The notes: generated by a model not told the origin, from the letters alone. A stretch of DNA of 64,000 bases from Ralstonia sp. RRA (GCF_037023145.1 NZ_CP146091.1:372001-436000), one strand, 5' to 3'; shown: positions 26,953-37,398, numbered from the stretch's first letter. Numbers and translations are program-made.

Positions 26953-27369
26953 ATGGCAGGACTTTCCGCCGACACCCCGCACCCGACCGGCATTACCGTG
27001 CACACGCAATCGCGCGTGCTGGAGATCGCCTTTGCCGATGGCAAACAGTTCCGCCTGCCGTTCGAATACCTGCGCGTGCTGTCGCCGTCGGCTGAAGTGC
27101 AGGGGCATGGGCCGGGGCAGGAAGTGCTGCAGACCGGCAAGCGCGAGGTGGGCATCACCGGCGTGGAGCCGGTCGGCAACTACGCGATCCGTCCGTTGTT
27201 CTCCGATGGCCACGATTCCGGCATCTTCGATTGGGCCTACCTGTACCGCCTGGGCGTTGAGCACGACGCGCTGTGGCAAGCCTATCTCGATCGGCTGGCC
27301 GCCGCCGGCCTCGACCGCGACGCCCCGATGGCCGCCAATGCCGGCCATGCCTGCGGCCACAGCCACTGA
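26953..27369 (+). CDS. DUF971 family protein
   Basis: 138 residues. The DUF971 core is clear: ITVHTQSRVLEIAFADG near 14-30, RLPFEYLRVLSPSAEVQGHG, then EPVGNYAIRPLFSDGHDSGIF and the conserved WAYLYRLG. It ends with a Cys/His-rich tail (NAGHACGHSH) that could bind metal. The domain also forms the N-terminus of gamma-butyrobetaine hydroxylase and is found next to Fe-S assembly genes; the stand-alone function is unsettled. It lies 51 bp upstream of ubiE, an arrangement common in beta-proteobacteria. Confidence 0.9.
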   Translation: MAGLSADTPHPTGITVHTQSRVLEIAFADGKQFRLPFEYLRVLSPSAEVQGHGPGQEVLQTGKREVGITGVEPVGNYAIRPLFSDGHDSGIFDWAYLYRLGVEHDALWQAYLDRLAAAGLDRDAPMAANAGHACGHSH

Positions 27370-27420
27370 CTCCCGATTCACATCGCGGCGCATACGCGCT
27401 GTAACGCATTCCTTTTTGTC

Positions 27421-28152
27421 ATGAGCCAAACCCACTTCGGATTCGAGAAGGTCGACGAGCGCGAGAAGGCCGGCAAGGTCGCCGGCGTGTTCCATTCCGT
27501 CGCCAGCAAGTACGACGTGATGAACGACCTGATGTCCGGTGGACTGCACCGCGTCTGGAAGATGTTCACCATCGCCCAGGCAGCCGTGCGTCCGGGCTAC
27601 AAGGTGCTCGACATCGCGGGCGGCACGGGTGATCTGGCCAAGGCCTTCGCACGCCAGGCCGGCCCCACCGGCGAAGTGTGGCTGACCGACATCAACGAGT
27701 CGATGCTGCGCGTCGGCCGCGACCGCCTGCTCGATGCGGGTGTGCTCACGCCCAATTGCCTGTGCGACGCCGAGCACATTCCCTTTCCAGATGCTTACTT
27801 CGACGTCGTGACAGTGGCATTCGGCTTGCGCAACATGACGCACAAGGATCGCGCGCTCGCTGAGATGCGCCGTGTCGTCAAACCGGGCGGCAAGGTGATG
27901 GTGCTGGAGTTCTCCAAGGTGTGGCAGCCGCTGGAGAAGGCCTACGACGTGTATTCGTTCAAGGTGCTGCCGTGGTTGGGCAGCAAGGTGGCCGGCGATC
28001 CTGAGAGCTACCGCTACCTGGCCGAGTCCATCCGCATGCACCCCGATCAGGAAACGCTCAAGCAGATGATGGAACAGGCCGGGTTGGACTCGGTCGAATA
28101 CTTCAACCTGACGGCGGGTGTCGTGGCCCTGCACGTCGGTCGTCGCCTCTGA
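27421..28152 (+). CDS. ubiE: Ubiquinone/menaquinone biosynthesis C-methyltransferase
   Basis: 243 residues, usual UbiE length. The SAM-binding motif [11 protein letters not shown] is at about 63-73. The UbiE signatures [18 protein letters not shown] (about 37-54) and [13 protein letters not shown] plus LEFSKVW are present. It C-methylates 2-methoxy-6-polyprenyl-benzoquinol (and demethylmenaquinol where present). It is followed by a Tim44-like gene, ubiJ and ubiB, forming a ubiquinone cluster. Confidence 0.96.
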   Translation: MSQTHFGFEKVDEREKAGKVAGVFHSVASKYDVMNDLMSGGLHRVWKMFTIAQAAVRPGYKVLDIAGGTGDLAKAFARQAGPTGEVWLTDINESMLRVGRDRLLDAGVLTPNCLCDAEHIPFPDAYFDVVTVAFGLRNMTHKDRALAEMRRVVKPGGKVMVLEFSKVWQPLEKAYDVYSFKVLPWLGSKVAGDPESYRYLAESIRMHPDQETLKQMMEQAGLDSVEYFNLTAGVVALHVGRRL

Positions 28153-28282
28153 TTGGCGGTTTATCCGATCCACCGGATGGGCGATGCAGCGCACTGCGAC
28201 GATATGCCACGATGGTTCACATTGAATTTCGGCGTTGACGTCTTCATCTAATGGCGTCACTGCCATTGGAGAGAAGACAGCG

Positions 28283-29329
28283 ATGAGTTTGCACTGGGGT
28301 GGAAAATTGATGGCGGGCGCGCTGGTCGCGACGCTCGCATTCGGGACGGCACTGGACGCCAACGCCAAGCGCATGGGCGGCAGCCGTAGCTTCGGCAAGC
28401 AGTCGTCGACCGTGACGCAGCGTCAGCAAACGCCGCCGACCACGCCGTCGCCCACGCAGCAGGCAGCACCGGCTGCGCAGCCGTCGCCGGCAGCACCGGC
28501 TCCGGGCGCACCGGCCGCAAAGCCTGGTCGTAACTGGGGCGGTATGCTGGGTGGTTTGGCCGCCGGTCTGGGCATCGGCTACCTGCTGTCCAAGTTCGGT
28601 CTGGGCGCAGGCCTTGCCTCGCTGCTGTCGAACCTGATCCTGATCGCCATCGTCGCTTTCGTGGTGATGTGGATCATCCGCAAGGTGCGCGGCAGCCGTC
28701 CGCAAGGTCCGGCCTACGCTACGGGTGGCCCGTCGTTTGGCGGTGACCGCGAGCCGTACGTGCCGCAACCGGCTGCGCCTGCGCCGCAGGCTTCCGCACC
28801 GGCAGCTTCGTCGTTCAACACCGGCAGCACCAATACGTCGGGCTTGGGCGCGGGTGCGCCGACGGCCGCACAAGCGTGGAGCTTGGGTGGCCCGGCCGCT
28901 GCGTCTGCTGTCAACGCACAACCTGCTGCAGCTGTACCGCAACAGCCGTGGGGCGTGCCGGCCGATTTCGATACGCAAGCCTTCCTGCGCAACGCCAAGG
29001 TCTACTTCATCCGCCTGCAGGCCGCATGGGATGCCGGCAACCTGAACGACATCCGCGAGTTCACCACGCCGGAGATGTTCGCCGAGATCAAGATGGACCT
29101 GGCCGATCGTGGCGCCACGCCCAACAAGACCGATGTGGTGTCGGTCGAGGCGGAGATGCTCGGCATCGAAACGCAGGCCAGCGAGTACCTGGCGAGCGTG
29201 CGCTTCTCGGGCATGATCCGCGAAGAAGCCAACGCGCCGGCCCAGCCGTTTGCCGAGGTGTGGAACCTGTCCAAGCCGACGCAAGGCAGCGGTGGCTGGG
29301 TGCTGGCTGGTATCCAACAATTGCAGTGA
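28283..29329 (+). CDS. Tim44-domain exported/membrane protein
   Basis: 348 residues from ATG 28283. A signal-like segment (1-28, ending DANA) is followed by a Pro/Ala/Gln-rich linker (about 44-85), glycine-rich membrane segments (about 88-140), a second Ala/Gly/Ser-rich linker, and a C-terminal Tim44-like (NTF2-like) domain from about 230, with TQAFLRNAKVYFIRLQAAWD and DLADRGATPNKTDVVSVEAE. Function of the bacterial proteins is not established. It sits inside the ubiE-ubiJ-ubiB block and is followed by an intrinsic terminator, so it may end the upstream transcript. Confidence 0.87.
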   Translation: MSLHWGGKLMAGALVATLAFGTALDANAKRMGGSRSFGKQSSTVTQRQQTPPTTPSPTQQAAPAAQPSPAAPAPGAPAAKPGRNWGGMLGGLAAGLGIGYLLSKFGLGAGLASLLSNLILIAIVAFVVMWIIRKVRGSRPQGPAYATGGPSFGGDREPYVPQPAAPAPQASAPAASSFNTGSTNTSGLGAGAPTAAQAWSLGGPAAASAVNAQPAAAVPQQPWGVPADFDTQAFLRNAKVYFIRLQAAWDAGNLNDIREFTTPEMFAEIKMDLADRGATPNKTDVVSVEAEMLGIETQASEYLASVRFSGMIREEANAPAQPFAEVWNLSKPTQGSGGWVLAGIQQLQ

Positions 29330-29384
29330 TGCGGTAACAGTTGAAGCGGCGCAAAACGGCCGTTTCAACATTCCCCGTAAAATA

Positions 29385-29414
29385 GGGCCCGACCGTCCGG
29401 TTCGGGCCCTTTTT
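29385..29414 (+). terminator. Intrinsic terminator after the Tim44-domain gene
   Basis: GGGCCCGA (29385-29392) pairs with TCGGGCCC (29402-29409), followed by TTTTT. Separates the ubiE transcript from ubiJB. Confidence 0.85.
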
Positions 29415-29464
29415 GTTGCCCGCCGGCTAGCCCGCTTCTGGCCGCTTTTGCGCACCTTTGCCGC

Positions 29465-30121
29465 ATGTCTTCGACAGCCACCTCGTCCTCGTTTCCCTTC
29501 ATGCTGATGCAGCCATTGCTGCTCGCGATCAATCATCTACTGCGCCAGGAACCCTGGGCGCAGGAGACGCTGCGACCTTTCGCGGGCCGCGTCGCGCGCT
29601 TTGATCTGGCCCCTGTCTCGGTGACGCTGCAGGTGGATACGGCGGGTCTTGTGACGGTGCCTGAGGCAGATGTGGAACCGGCCGTAACCGTAGTCGTGCC
29701 GCTCGCCGCGGCTGCCAGCGACTACGCTACGGGCGGACAGGCCGCCGTGCTCAAACACGTGCGTATCGAGGGCGAGGCCGAGTTCGCCAACGTACTGTCG
29801 ACGTTGCTGCGCAACCTGCGCTGGGATGCAGCGGAAGACCTCTCGCGCGTATTCGGCGACGTGATCGCGCAGCGCCTGGTGAGCGGCGCCCAGGCTGCGC
29901 GCACGGAAGCGACGCGCGTCAGCCGCTCGCTGGCGGAGGCGGTGGCCTCCTACCTGACCGATGAACAACCCACGCTGGTGCGCCACGCACGCCTCGCGCA
30001 GTTTGCTGCCGATGTGGCCGCGCTGCGCGATGCGGAGGCGCGGCTCGCCAAACGCCTGGAGCGGCTCGAGAAGCTCCCTCGCCCGGCAACCTCCACAGCA
30101 CGCACGGGTGAATCGGCATGA
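29465..30121 (+). CDS. ubiJ: Ubiquinone biosynthesis accessory factor UbiJ (SCP2 domain)
   Basis: 218 residues. The N-terminal half is an SCP2 lipid-binding domain ([13 protein letters not shown], then [15 protein letters not shown] and [22 protein letters not shown]), and the C-terminal half is helical with a coiled-coil end ([19 protein letters not shown]). UbiJ binds ubiquinone intermediates in the Ubi complex. The position directly before ubiB, with a 4-bp ATGA overlap, is the standard ubiE-ubiJ-ubiB order. The Asn/Thr start region reads ATG with no strong ribosome site. Confidence 0.92.
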   Translation: MSSTATSSSFPFMLMQPLLLAINHLLRQEPWAQETLRPFAGRVARFDLAPVSVTLQVDTAGLVTVPEADVEPAVTVVVPLAAAASDYATGGQAAVLKHVRIEGEAEFANVLSTLLRNLRWDAAEDLSRVFGDVIAQRLVSGAQAARTEATRVSRSLAEAVASYLTDEQPTLVRHARLAQFAADVAALRDAEARLAKRLERLEKLPRPATSTARTGESA

Positions 30122-31695
30122 CGCGTTTCTTCCGGCTGGGCAAGATCGTCTTCGTCATCCTGTACTACGGGCTGGATCAGCTCGCGCTGTCGGGTTTCAA
30201 GAGCCGGCGCATCCGTGCGCTGGTGTGGCTGTTGACGCTGGGCCGCAAGCCCAAGCGCCCACGCGGCGAGCGCTTGCGCCTGGCGCTCGAGCAGCTTGGG
30301 CCCATCTTCGTGAAGTTCGGTCAGGTGTTGTCGACGCGGCGTGATCTGCTGCCGCCTGATGTGGCGGATGAACTCGCCAAACTGCAGGACCGTGTGCCCC
30401 CGTTTGACCCGAAGGTGGCGGCAACGATTGTCGAGAAGTCGTTGGGCAAGCCGCTGTCGGCGCTGTTCCATCGCTTTGATCATCATCCGGTGGCGAGCGC
30501 GTCGATTGCGCAGGTGCATTTCGCGACGCTGCGCGGTGGTCCGGACGACGGCCGCGAGGTGGCGGTCAAGGTGCTGCGCCCGGGCATGCTGCCCGTGATC
30601 GACAGCGACCTCGCGCTCATGCGTGATCTCGCCACGTGGATGGAAAAGCTCTGGGCCGACGCCAAGCGCCTGAAGCCGCGCGAGGTGGTCGCCGAGTTCG
30701 ACAAGTACCTGCACGATGAACTCGATCTGATGCGCGAGGCGGCCAACGCCAGCCAGTTGCGCCGCAACTTCGCCAAGTCGGATTTGCTGCTGGTGCCTGA
30801 GGTGTTCTGGGACTGGTGCACCTCTGACGTGTTCGTCATGGAACGCATGCACGGCATGCGCATTTCGCACACCGAAGAGCTGCGCGCCGCGGGTGTCGAC
30901 ATGCACAAGCTCGCGCGCGACGGCGTGGAGATCTTCTTCACGCAGGTCTTCCGCGACGGCTTTTTCCATGCCGACATGCACCCCGGCAACATCCTCGTGA
31001 GCGTGGCGCCCGAGACGCTGGGCCGCTACATTGCGCTGGATTTCGGCATCGTCGGGGCGCTGTCGGAGTTCGACAAGAACTACCTCGCGCAGAACTTCCT
31101 GGCGTTCTTCCAGCGCGACTACCACCGCGTGGCGGTGCTCCATATCGAGTCTGGCTGGGCGCCCGAAGAGACGCGCGTGGAAGAACTCGAAGGCGCCATT
31201 CGCGCCTGTTGCGAGCCGTATTTCGACCGGCCGCTGGGCGAGATCTCGCTGGGGCTGGTGCTGATGCGCCTGTTCCAGACATCGCGCCGTTTCAACGTGG
31301 AAGTGCAGCCGCAACTGGTGCTGCTGCAGAAGACGCTGCTGAACGTGGAAGGCCTGGGCCGCCAGCTCGATCCGGATCTGGATCTGTGGAAGACCGCCAA
31401 GCCGTTCCTCGAGCGCTGGATGCATGAGCAGATCGGCTGGCGCGGCTTTGTCGAGCGCCTGAAGGTCGAGGCCCCGCAATGGGCCAACAAGTTGCCGGAC
31501 CTGCCGCGTTTGGTGCACCAGATCCTGGATCGCCACGCGAGCAACAACGGCAACGCCCAAACCGAAGCGCTGACCGCGTTGCTTGCCGAGCAGCGGCGCA
31601 CCAACCGGCTGCTTTCCGCTGCACTGCTGTTCATCGGCGGGTTTGCGGTCGGCATCATCGCCACCCATGTGCTGGCATGGCTGGCCCGTCATTGA
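30118..31695 (+). CDS. ubiB: Ubiquinone biosynthesis kinase-like protein UbiB
   Basis: 525 residues. It contains the family's KxGQ motif ([14 protein letters not shown], about 64-77), the Ala-rich loop [18 protein letters not shown], and the DFG-equivalent LDFGIVG. A C-terminal hydrophobic pair (about 495-522) anchors it in the membrane. UbiB/ADCK proteins are atypical kinases/ATPases needed for ubiquinone synthesis. The start codon overlaps the ubiJ stop (ATGA at 30118-30121). Confidence 0.95.
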   Translation: MTRFFRLGKIVFVILYYGLDQLALSGFKSRRIRALVWLLTLGRKPKRPRGERLRLALEQLGPIFVKFGQVLSTRRDLLPPDVADELAKLQDRVPPFDPKVAATIVEKSLGKPLSALFHRFDHHPVASASIAQVHFATLRGGPDDGREVAVKVLRPGMLPVIDSDLALMRDLATWMEKLWADAKRLKPREVVAEFDKYLHDELDLMREAANASQLRRNFAKSDLLLVPEVFWDWCTSDVFVMERMHGMRISHTEELRAAGVDMHKLARDGVEIFFTQVFRDGFFHADMHPGNILVSVAPETLGRYIALDFGIVGALSEFDKNYLAQNFLAFFQRDYHRVAVLHIESGWAPEETRVEELEGAIRACCEPYFDRPLGEISLGLVLMRLFQTSRRFNVEVQPQLVLLQKTLLNVEGLGRQLDPDLDLWKTAKPFLERWMHEQIGWRGFVERLKVEAPQWANKLPDLPRLVHQILDRHASNNGNAQTEALTALLAEQRRTNRLLSAALLFIGGFAVGIIATHVLAWLARH

Positions 31696-31718
31696 CCTCT
31701 TGATTGCCCATTGCTGCC

Positions 31719-32348
31719 ATGGCCGAGCCCCCCGTCTTCCAATCCCGTGACGCCGCCGATCCTGCTTTCTGGGACGAGCGCTTCAGCCGCGAGCACACGC
31801 CCTGGGATGCACACGGTGTGCCGGCTGCCTTCCGGCAATTCCTTGAAGCGCAGCCTGCGCCACTTTCTACGCTGATCCCGGGTTGCGGCAACGCCTATGA
31901 GGCTGGTTGGCTGGCCGAGCGCGGCTGGCCTGTCACGGCCATCGACTTTGCGCCGAGCGCGGTGACGTCGGCCAAGGCCGTGCTGGGCCCGTATGCCGAT
32001 GTGGTGGAGCTGGCGGATTTCTTCCGTTTTGTGCCGCATCGGCCGGTGCAATGGATCTACGAGCGCGCATTCCTGTGCGCGATGCCGCGCCGGCTGTGGC
32101 CGGATTACGCCACGCAGGTTGCGAAGCTGTTGCCGCCGGGCGGACTGCTGGCAGGCTTCTTTGCCGTGGTGGAGGGCCGGGACGCCGTGCCCAAGGGCCC
32201 GCCGTTCGAGACAACTCAGGCCGAGCTGGACGCGCTGCTATTGCCGGCTTTCGAGCGCGTCAGCGACACGCCGATCGCCGAGGCCGATTCGATCCCGGTG
32301 TTTGCCGGCCGCGAGCGCTGGCAAATCTGGCGCCGCAGGGCCGATTGA
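31719..32348 (+). CDS. TPMT-like class I SAM methyltransferase
   Basis: 209 residues from ATG 31719. The SAM-binding motif LIPGCGNAYEAGWLAERG (about 47-64) and VTAIDFAPSAV are characteristic of the thiopurine-methyltransferase family, as is WDERFSREHTPWD near the N-terminus. Family members methylate thiols, selenium/tellurium compounds or small aromatic sulfur compounds; natural substrate not predictable here. It follows ubiB by 23 bp and may be read with it. Confidence 0.9.
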   Translation: MAEPPVFQSRDAADPAFWDERFSREHTPWDAHGVPAAFRQFLEAQPAPLSTLIPGCGNAYEAGWLAERGWPVTAIDFAPSAVTSAKAVLGPYADVVELADFFRFVPHRPVQWIYERAFLCAMPRRLWPDYATQVAKLLPPGGLLAGFFAVVEGRDAVPKGPPFETTQAELDALLLPAFERVSDTPIAEADSIPVFAGRERWQIWRRRAD

Positions 32349-32497
32349 TCCTGACTGCGGCCAGTGTTGGTGCGAAGCAACATTGGTGGCAGTCAACAAA
32401 AAGCCTACGGACGCCCGTTGTGGGCCGCCGCACAAAAAAGTGGCAAACGGGGTCGTATTCGTGGTCGCACCGATGCCCCGTCGCGCAGTCCCATCGC

Positions 32498-32503
32498 TAT
32501 AAT
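32498..32503 (+). promoter_or_regulatory. -10 box TATAAT before the symporter gene
   Basis: Consensus TATAAT in GCTATAATCCC, 66 bp upstream of the symporter ATG. No good -35 box at 16-18 bp, so an activator may be needed. Confidence 0.45.
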
Positions 32504-32569
32504 CCCGCCACTTCGCCCGGCGCCCGGCTTGGCCGCCAACGGGATTTCCTGCAATTCTTCCGCGCTGCC

Positions 32570-34009
32570 ATGCTGATCTGGTTTGTCATTGTTTACTGGG
32601 TGATTTCGGTCGGGATCGGCCTCTGGGCTGCACTGCGTGTGCGCGACGCGGCCGACTTTGCGGTGGCCGGCCGCAGCCTGCCGTTCTACGTCGTGACCGC
32701 CACGGTGTTTGCCACCTGGTTCGGCTCCGAGGCGGTGCTGGGCATTCCCGCAGAATTTCTCAAGGGCGGCCTGCATGGCGTGGTGGCCGATCCGTTCGGT
32801 TCGTCCCTGTGCCTGATTCTGGTGGGCTTGTTCTTCGCCAAGCCGCTGTACCGGATGAACCTGCTCACCATTGGTGACTTCTACCGCAACCGCTTTGGCC
32901 GCGTGGCCGAAACGCTGACCACCCTGTGCATCGTCGTGTCGTACCTGGGCTGGGTGGCGGCGCAGATCAAGGCACTTGGGCTGGTGTTCTACACCGTGTC
33001 GGACGGCGCCGTCTCGCAAGACATGGGCATGATGATCGGCGCGGGCAGCGTGCTGGTCTACACGCTGTTCGGCGGCATGTGGTCGGTGGCGGTGACGGAC
33101 TTCATCCAGATGATCATCATCGTGATCGGCATGCTGTACATCGGCTGGGAAGTCTCGGGCCAGGCCGGCGGCGTGGGTACGGTGGTGGCGCACGCGGCGG
33201 CTTCGGGCAAGTTCTCGTTCTGGCCGGCGTTCAACCCGATCGAGATCATCGGCTTTGTGACCGCCTGGATCACCATGATGCTTGGCTCGATTCCGCAGCA
33301 GGACGTGTTCCAGCGCGTGACCTCATCGCGTACCGAACGCATCGCTGGCACGGCTTCGGTGCTGGGCGGTGTGCTGTACTTCATGTTCGCGTTCGTGCCG
33401 ATGTTCCTGGCGTATTCCGCCACGCTGATCGACCCGGAGATGGTCGCCAAGTACATCGATAGCGACTCGCAGATGATCCTGCCCAATCTGGTGCTGCAGC
33501 ATGCGCCGGTCTTCGCGCAGGTGATGTTCTTCGGCGCGCTGCTGTCGGCCATCAAGAGCTGCGCCAGCGCGACGCTGTTGGCACCGTCCGTGACCTTTGC
33601 TGAAAACGTGCTGCGTCCGCTGCTGCCGAACATGGACGACAAGCGCTTCCTGCGCGTGATGCAGGCGGTGGTGCTGACCTTCACGGTGCTGGTGACGCTG
33701 TTTGCGCTGAACTCGCACCTGTCGATCTTCCACATGGTCGAGAGCGCCTACAAGGTGACGCTGGTGGCGGCTTTCGTGCCGCTGGCCTTCGGCCTGTTCT
33801 GGAAACGCGCGACCAAGCAGGGCGGTCTGCTGGCCATCATCTTGGGCTTGGCGGCGTGGATCTGGTGCGAAGTGTTCTTGCCAGATGCGGCGCTTCCGCC
33901 ACAATTGGTTGGCCTGCTGGCCAGCCTGGGCGCGATGATCCTGGGCTCGCTCGGGCCGCAGTGGATCGAGAATCGCGCGCCAACCACCAAAGCCGCCACG
34001 CAAGCCTGA
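32570..34009 (+). CDS. Sodium:solute symporter family protein
   Basis: 479 residues from ATG 32570 (MLIWFVIVYW); the in-frame extension upstream overlaps the methyltransferase and has no membrane character. About 12-13 membrane helices. SSS family features include ADFAVAGRSLPFYV (about 28-41), TWFGSEAVLGIPAEF, a GGMWSVAVTDFIQ stretch and SSRTERIAGTASVLGG. It imports an organic solute with Na+; substrate unknown. It stands alone, with a TATAAT promoter upstream. Confidence 0.92.
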   Translation: MLIWFVIVYWVISVGIGLWAALRVRDAADFAVAGRSLPFYVVTATVFATWFGSEAVLGIPAEFLKGGLHGVVADPFGSSLCLILVGLFFAKPLYRMNLLTIGDFYRNRFGRVAETLTTLCIVVSYLGWVAAQIKALGLVFYTVSDGAVSQDMGMMIGAGSVLVYTLFGGMWSVAVTDFIQMIIIVIGMLYIGWEVSGQAGGVGTVVAHAAASGKFSFWPAFNPIEIIGFVTAWITMMLGSIPQQDVFQRVTSSRTERIAGTASVLGGVLYFMFAFVPMFLAYSATLIDPEMVAKYIDSDSQMILPNLVLQHAPVFAQVMFFGALLSAIKSCASATLLAPSVTFAENVLRPLLPNMDDKRFLRVMQAVVLTFTVLVTLFALNSHLSIFHMVESAYKVTLVAAFVPLAFGLFWKRATKQGGLLAIILGLAAWIWCEVFLPDAALPPQLVGLLASLGAMILGSLGPQWIENRAPTTKAATQA

Positions 34010-34125
34010 CCCAGCGCTGCAGGGCAAGGGGCGATGAAATGCGTGGTGTGCCACATTGTGGCGTGCCGCCATCGCCCATGCTGCAACCTCGCGCAACCGC
34101 GGTCAGGAATCCCACTGAAAGGGTT

Positions 34126-34131
34126 TATAAT
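34126..34131 (+). promoter_or_regulatory. -10 box TATAAT before the FmdB-like gene
   Basis: TATAAT in GGGTTTATAATTC. The leader to the FmdB ATG at 34290 is about 150 nt, unusually long for a small gene; no start codon with a ribosome site lies in between. Confidence 0.45.
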
Positions 34132-34289
34132 TCAAGGCTTTGCGCGCCCATGCTTGTCTGATGGACTTGCAACCGGCGCAGTTGCCCCAATATTTCGCGA
34201 GCCTGTGCGCTTTTCTGCGCTGGAATTGCGGTGGGCGTGGGCATTTCAATCGTTTTCTCGAATTTCGTTTGTTCCAGGGTGAGGACACC

Positions 34290-34634
34290 ATGCCGATCTA
34301 TGCTTATCGATGCGACGCCTGCGGCCACGCCAAAGATGTGCTGCAGAAGATGAGCGACGCGCCGCTGACGGATTGCCCGGAGTGCGGCGCGCCGGCGTTC
34401 AAGAAGCAGCTCACTGCTGCCGGCTTCCAGCTCAAGGGTTCGGGCTGGTATGTGACGGACTTCCGCGGTGGCTCGGGCGGTACGTCCGCCGCCGGCACGG
34501 CGACCAAGACGGATGCCGCTGCACCGGCTGCTACGCCGGCAGCTTCGGCCCCTGCGTCCGACAGCACGTCGTCCACCGCCAGCGCTGCACCGGCGGCTTC
34601 GGGCGGTTGCGGCACGTCGTGCGCGTGCCACTGA
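34290..34634 (+). CDS. FmdB family zinc-ribbon protein
   Basis: 114 residues from ATG 34290 (MPIYAYRC). The zinc-ribbon pairs are CDACGH (9-14) and CPECG (about 29-33). A long Ala/Thr/Ser low-complexity linker (about 65-103) leads to a Cys/His tail, GGCGTSCACH, which may bind a second metal. FmdB-type regulators are small DNA- or protein-binding factors of unknown target. It lies 31 bp before the DUF502 gene and 216 bp upstream of the aspS region, an order conserved in many beta-proteobacteria. Confidence 0.92.
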   Translation: MPIYAYRCDACGHAKDVLQKMSDAPLTDCPECGAPAFKKQLTAAGFQLKGSGWYVTDFRGGSGGTSAAGTATKTDAAAPAATPAASAPASDSTSSTASAAPAASGGCGTSCACH

Positions 34635-34665
34635 TCGCGTCCTAGACTTCTTGGCCCACCGTCCC

Positions 34666-35403
34666 ATGAAACAGAAAACCAGCGCGCTCAAGACATGGTT
34701 CCTGACCGGTCTTCTGGTGCTCGTCCCGCTTGCGATCACGCTGTGGGTGCTGTCGCTTGTCCTCGGCACGATGGACCAGAGCTTGGCGCTGCTTCCGGAA
34801 GCTTGGCAGCCCGAGCGCTTGTTCGGCGTGAAGATCCCTGGCCTGGGCGCAATTCTGACGCTGGCGTTCATCCTGATCGTGGGCGTGCTGGCGCACAACT
34901 TCATCGGCCAGAAGCTGGTGCTGTGGTGGGAAGCGCTGCTGGGCCGCATTCCCGTGGTCGGCCCGATCTACACGAGCGTCAAGCAGGTGTCGGACACGCT
35001 GCTGTCGTCCAGCGGCAATGCGTTCCGCAAGGCGCTGCTGGTGCAGTACCCGCGTGAGGGCTCGTGGACGATCGCCTTCCTGACTGGCCGCCCCGGCGGG
35101 GATGTGGAAAACCACCTGCAGGGCGAGTACGTCAGCGTGTACGTGCCGACCACGCCCAACCCGACGTCGGGCTTCTTCCTGATGATGCCCAAGGCCGACA
35201 CCATCGAGCTGGACATGACGGTGGATGCGGCGCTCAAGTACATCGTATCGATGGGGGTGGTGGCGCCCGAAACGCTGCCGCGCCGCATGGACCCGCCCGA
35301 TGGCACGCCACATACGGAGGACCGGTCGCCGGCCAATTTGCCGCGCGACCCTTCGAATCCGAACGCGCTGCCCGATGCTGGCGGCGCCGTATCAGCCCCT
35401 TAA
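34666..35403 (+). CDS. DUF502 family membrane protein
   Basis: 245 residues from ATG 34666. Two membrane helices (about 10-35 and 62-82) are followed by the DUF502 core LLGRIPVVGPIYTSVKQVSDTL in pieces (about 96-117), then VQYPREGSWTIAFLTG and PTTPNPTSGFFLMMPK. It ends in a polar Pro-rich tail. Members are inner-membrane proteins of unknown function; plant relatives are LIKE-COV proteins. Between fmdB and aspS, 103 bp before the latter. Confidence 0.92.
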   Translation: MKQKTSALKTWFLTGLLVLVPLAITLWVLSLVLGTMDQSLALLPEAWQPERLFGVKIPGLGAILTLAFILIVGVLAHNFIGQKLVLWWEALLGRIPVVGPIYTSVKQVSDTLLSSSGNAFRKALLVQYPREGSWTIAFLTGRPGGDVENHLQGEYVSVYVPTTPNPTSGFFLMMPKADTIELDMTVDAALKYIVSMGVVAPETLPRRMDPPDGTPHTEDRSPANLPRDPSNPNALPDAGGAVSAP

Positions 35404-35506
35404 GTCAATGCAATTGGCCGGTAGCGCGAACTGATCCCTCCGGCCCTCTCGATCAACTTTCTCGCGCGACGCCCTGTTGGCGGCGCGCTTCGCGGAAAAC
35501 CACAAC

Positions 35507-37333
35507 ATGCAAATGCGTACTCAATACTGCGGTCAGGTCACCGAACAACTGCTCGGCCAGAGCGTCACGCTGTCGGGCTGGGCGCATCGCCGTCGTGACC
35601 ATGGCGGCGTGATCTTTATCGACCTGCGCGACCGTGAAGGCCTGGTGCAGGTCGTGTGCGACCCGGACCGCCCAGAGATGTTCAAGGTGGCAGAAGGCGT
35701 GCGCAACGAGTTCTGCCTGCAAGTGAAGGGCCTCGTGCGCGCCCGCCCGGAAGGCACCACCAACGCCAACCTCGCCAGCGGCAAGGTTGAAGTGCTGTGC
35801 CAGGAACTGACGGTGCTCAACGCCTCCGTCACGCCGCCGTTCCAGCTGGACGACGACAACCTGTCGGAAACCACGCGCCTGACGCACCGCGTGCTGGATC
35901 TGCGTCGCCCGCAGATGCAGTACAACCTGCGCCTGCGCTACAAGGTGGCGATGGAAGTGCGCAAGTACCTAGACGACAAGGGCTTCATCGACATCGAAAC
36001 GCCGATGCTGACCAAGAGCACGCCCGAAGGCGCGCGCGACTACCTCGTCCCCTCGCGTGTGAACGCCGGCCAGTTCTTCGCGCTGCCGCAATCGCCGCAG
36101 CTCTTCAAGCAGATGCTGATGGTGTCGGGCTTCGACCGCTACTACCAGATCACCAAGTGCTTCCGCGACGAAGACCTGCGCGCTGACCGCCAGCCTGAAT
36201 TCACCCAGATCGACTGCGAAACGTCGTTCCTGACCGAGCAGGAAATCCGCGACCTGTTTGAAGAGATGATCCGCACGGTGTTCAAGAACACCATGTCGGT
36301 CGAGCTGGATGCCAAATTCCCGGTGATGGAGTTCCGCGAGGCGATGGCCCGCTTCGGTTCGGACAAGCCGGACCTGCGCGTGAAGCTGGAATTCACCGAA
36401 CTGACCGACGCCATGAAGGACGTCGACTTCAAGGTGTTCTCCGCCGCAGCCAATGCTGAAGGCGGCCGCGTGGTGGCCCTGCGCGTGCCGGGCGGTGCTG
36501 CCCTGTCGCGTGGCGATATCGATGCCTACGGCAAGTTCGTCGAAATCTACGGCGCCAAGGGCCTGGCCTGGATCAAGGTCAACGAAGTGGCCAAGGGCCG
36601 CGACGGCCTGCAATCGCCGATCGTGAAGAACCTGCACGACGCGGCCATCGCCGAGATTCTGAAGCGCAGCGGCGCGCAGGATGGCGACATCCTGTTCTTC
36701 GGCGCCGACCGCGCCAAGGTGGTGAACGACGCGATGGGCGCGCTGCGCCTGAAGATCGGTCATTCCGACTTCGCCAAGAGCGCTGGCCTGTTTGAAGACG
36801 TCTGGAAACCGCTGTGGGTGGTGGACTTCCCGATGTTCGAGTACGACGAGGAAGACGCCCGCTGGGTGGCCATGCACCACCCGTTCACGAGCCCGAAGGA
36901 CGAGCACCTGGAATACCTGGAAACCGATCCGGGCAAGTGCATCGCCAAGGCCTACGACATGGTGCTCAACGGTTGGGAAATCGGCGGCGGCTCGGTGCGG
37001 ATCTATCGCGAGGAAGTGCAGAGCAAGGTGTTCCGCGCCCTGAAGATCAACGATGAAGAGGCGCGTGCCAAGTTCGGCTTCCTGCTGGACGCACTGCAGT
37101 ACGGCGCGCCCCCGCATGGCGGCATCGCGTTCGGCCTGGACCGTGTTGTCACGATGATGGCCGGTGCCGATTCGATCCGCGACGTGATCGCCTTCCCGAA
37201 GACGCAGCGTGCGCAGGATCTGCTCACGCAGGCCCCGAGCCCGGTCGACGAGAAACAATTGCGCGAATTGCACATTCGTCTGCGCGCTGCCGAGGCAAAG
37301 GTGGCTGCACCGAACGCTGCAACGACGACCTGA
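35507..37333 (+). CDS. aspS: Aspartyl-tRNA synthetase
   Basis: 608 residues from ATG 35507 (MQMRTQYC); ATG 35513 is a near-equal alternative. N-terminal OB-fold anticodon domain ([21 protein letters not shown] split over 20-40), class II motif 2 ([18 protein letters not shown], about 217-234), the bacterial GAD insertion (about 310-420), and motif 3 ([11 protein letters not shown]). It charges tRNA-Asp; beta-proteobacterial enzymes often also charge tRNA-Asn, with repair by GatCAB, but that is not shown here. Strong terminator downstream. Confidence 0.97.
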   Translation: MQMRTQYCGQVTEQLLGQSVTLSGWAHRRRDHGGVIFIDLRDREGLVQVVCDPDRPEMFKVAEGVRNEFCLQVKGLVRARPEGTTNANLASGKVEVLCQELTVLNASVTPPFQLDDDNLSETTRLTHRVLDLRRPQMQYNLRLRYKVAMEVRKYLDDKGFIDIETPMLTKSTPEGARDYLVPSRVNAGQFFALPQSPQLFKQMLMVSGFDRYYQITKCFRDEDLRADRQPEFTQIDCETSFLTEQEIRDLFEEMIRTVFKNTMSVELDAKFPVMEFREAMARFGSDKPDLRVKLEFTELTDAMKDVDFKVFSAAANAEGGRVVALRVPGGAALSRGDIDAYGKFVEIYGAKGLAWIKVNEVAKGRDGLQSPIVKNLHDAAIAEILKRSGAQDGDILFFGADRAKVVNDAMGALRLKIGHSDFAKSAGLFEDVWKPLWVVDFPMFEYDEEDARWVAMHHPFTSPKDEHLEYLETDPGKCIAKAYDMVLNGWEIGGGSVRIYREEVQSKVFRALKINDEEARAKFGFLLDALQYGAPPHGGIAFGLDRVVTMMAGADSIRDVIAFPKTQRAQDLLTQAPSPVDEKQLRELHIRLRAAEAKVAAPNAATTT

Positions 37334-37359
37334 TACCCCGCCGCTTAAGGCTGCACAAC

Positions 37360-37398
37360 AAACCGCGCCGACCCGCAAGGGCGGCGCGGTTTGTTTTT
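37360..37398 (+). terminator. Intrinsic terminator of aspS
   Basis: AAACCGCGCCG (37360-37370) pairs with CGGCGCGGTTT (37382-37392), then G and TTTTT. 11-bp stem, 26 bp after the stop codon. Confidence 0.93.

Noticed and set aside
31907..32569. 221-residue extension of the sodium:solute symporter
   Set aside because: It overlaps the methyltransferase gene and is Arg/Ala-rich without membrane segments.
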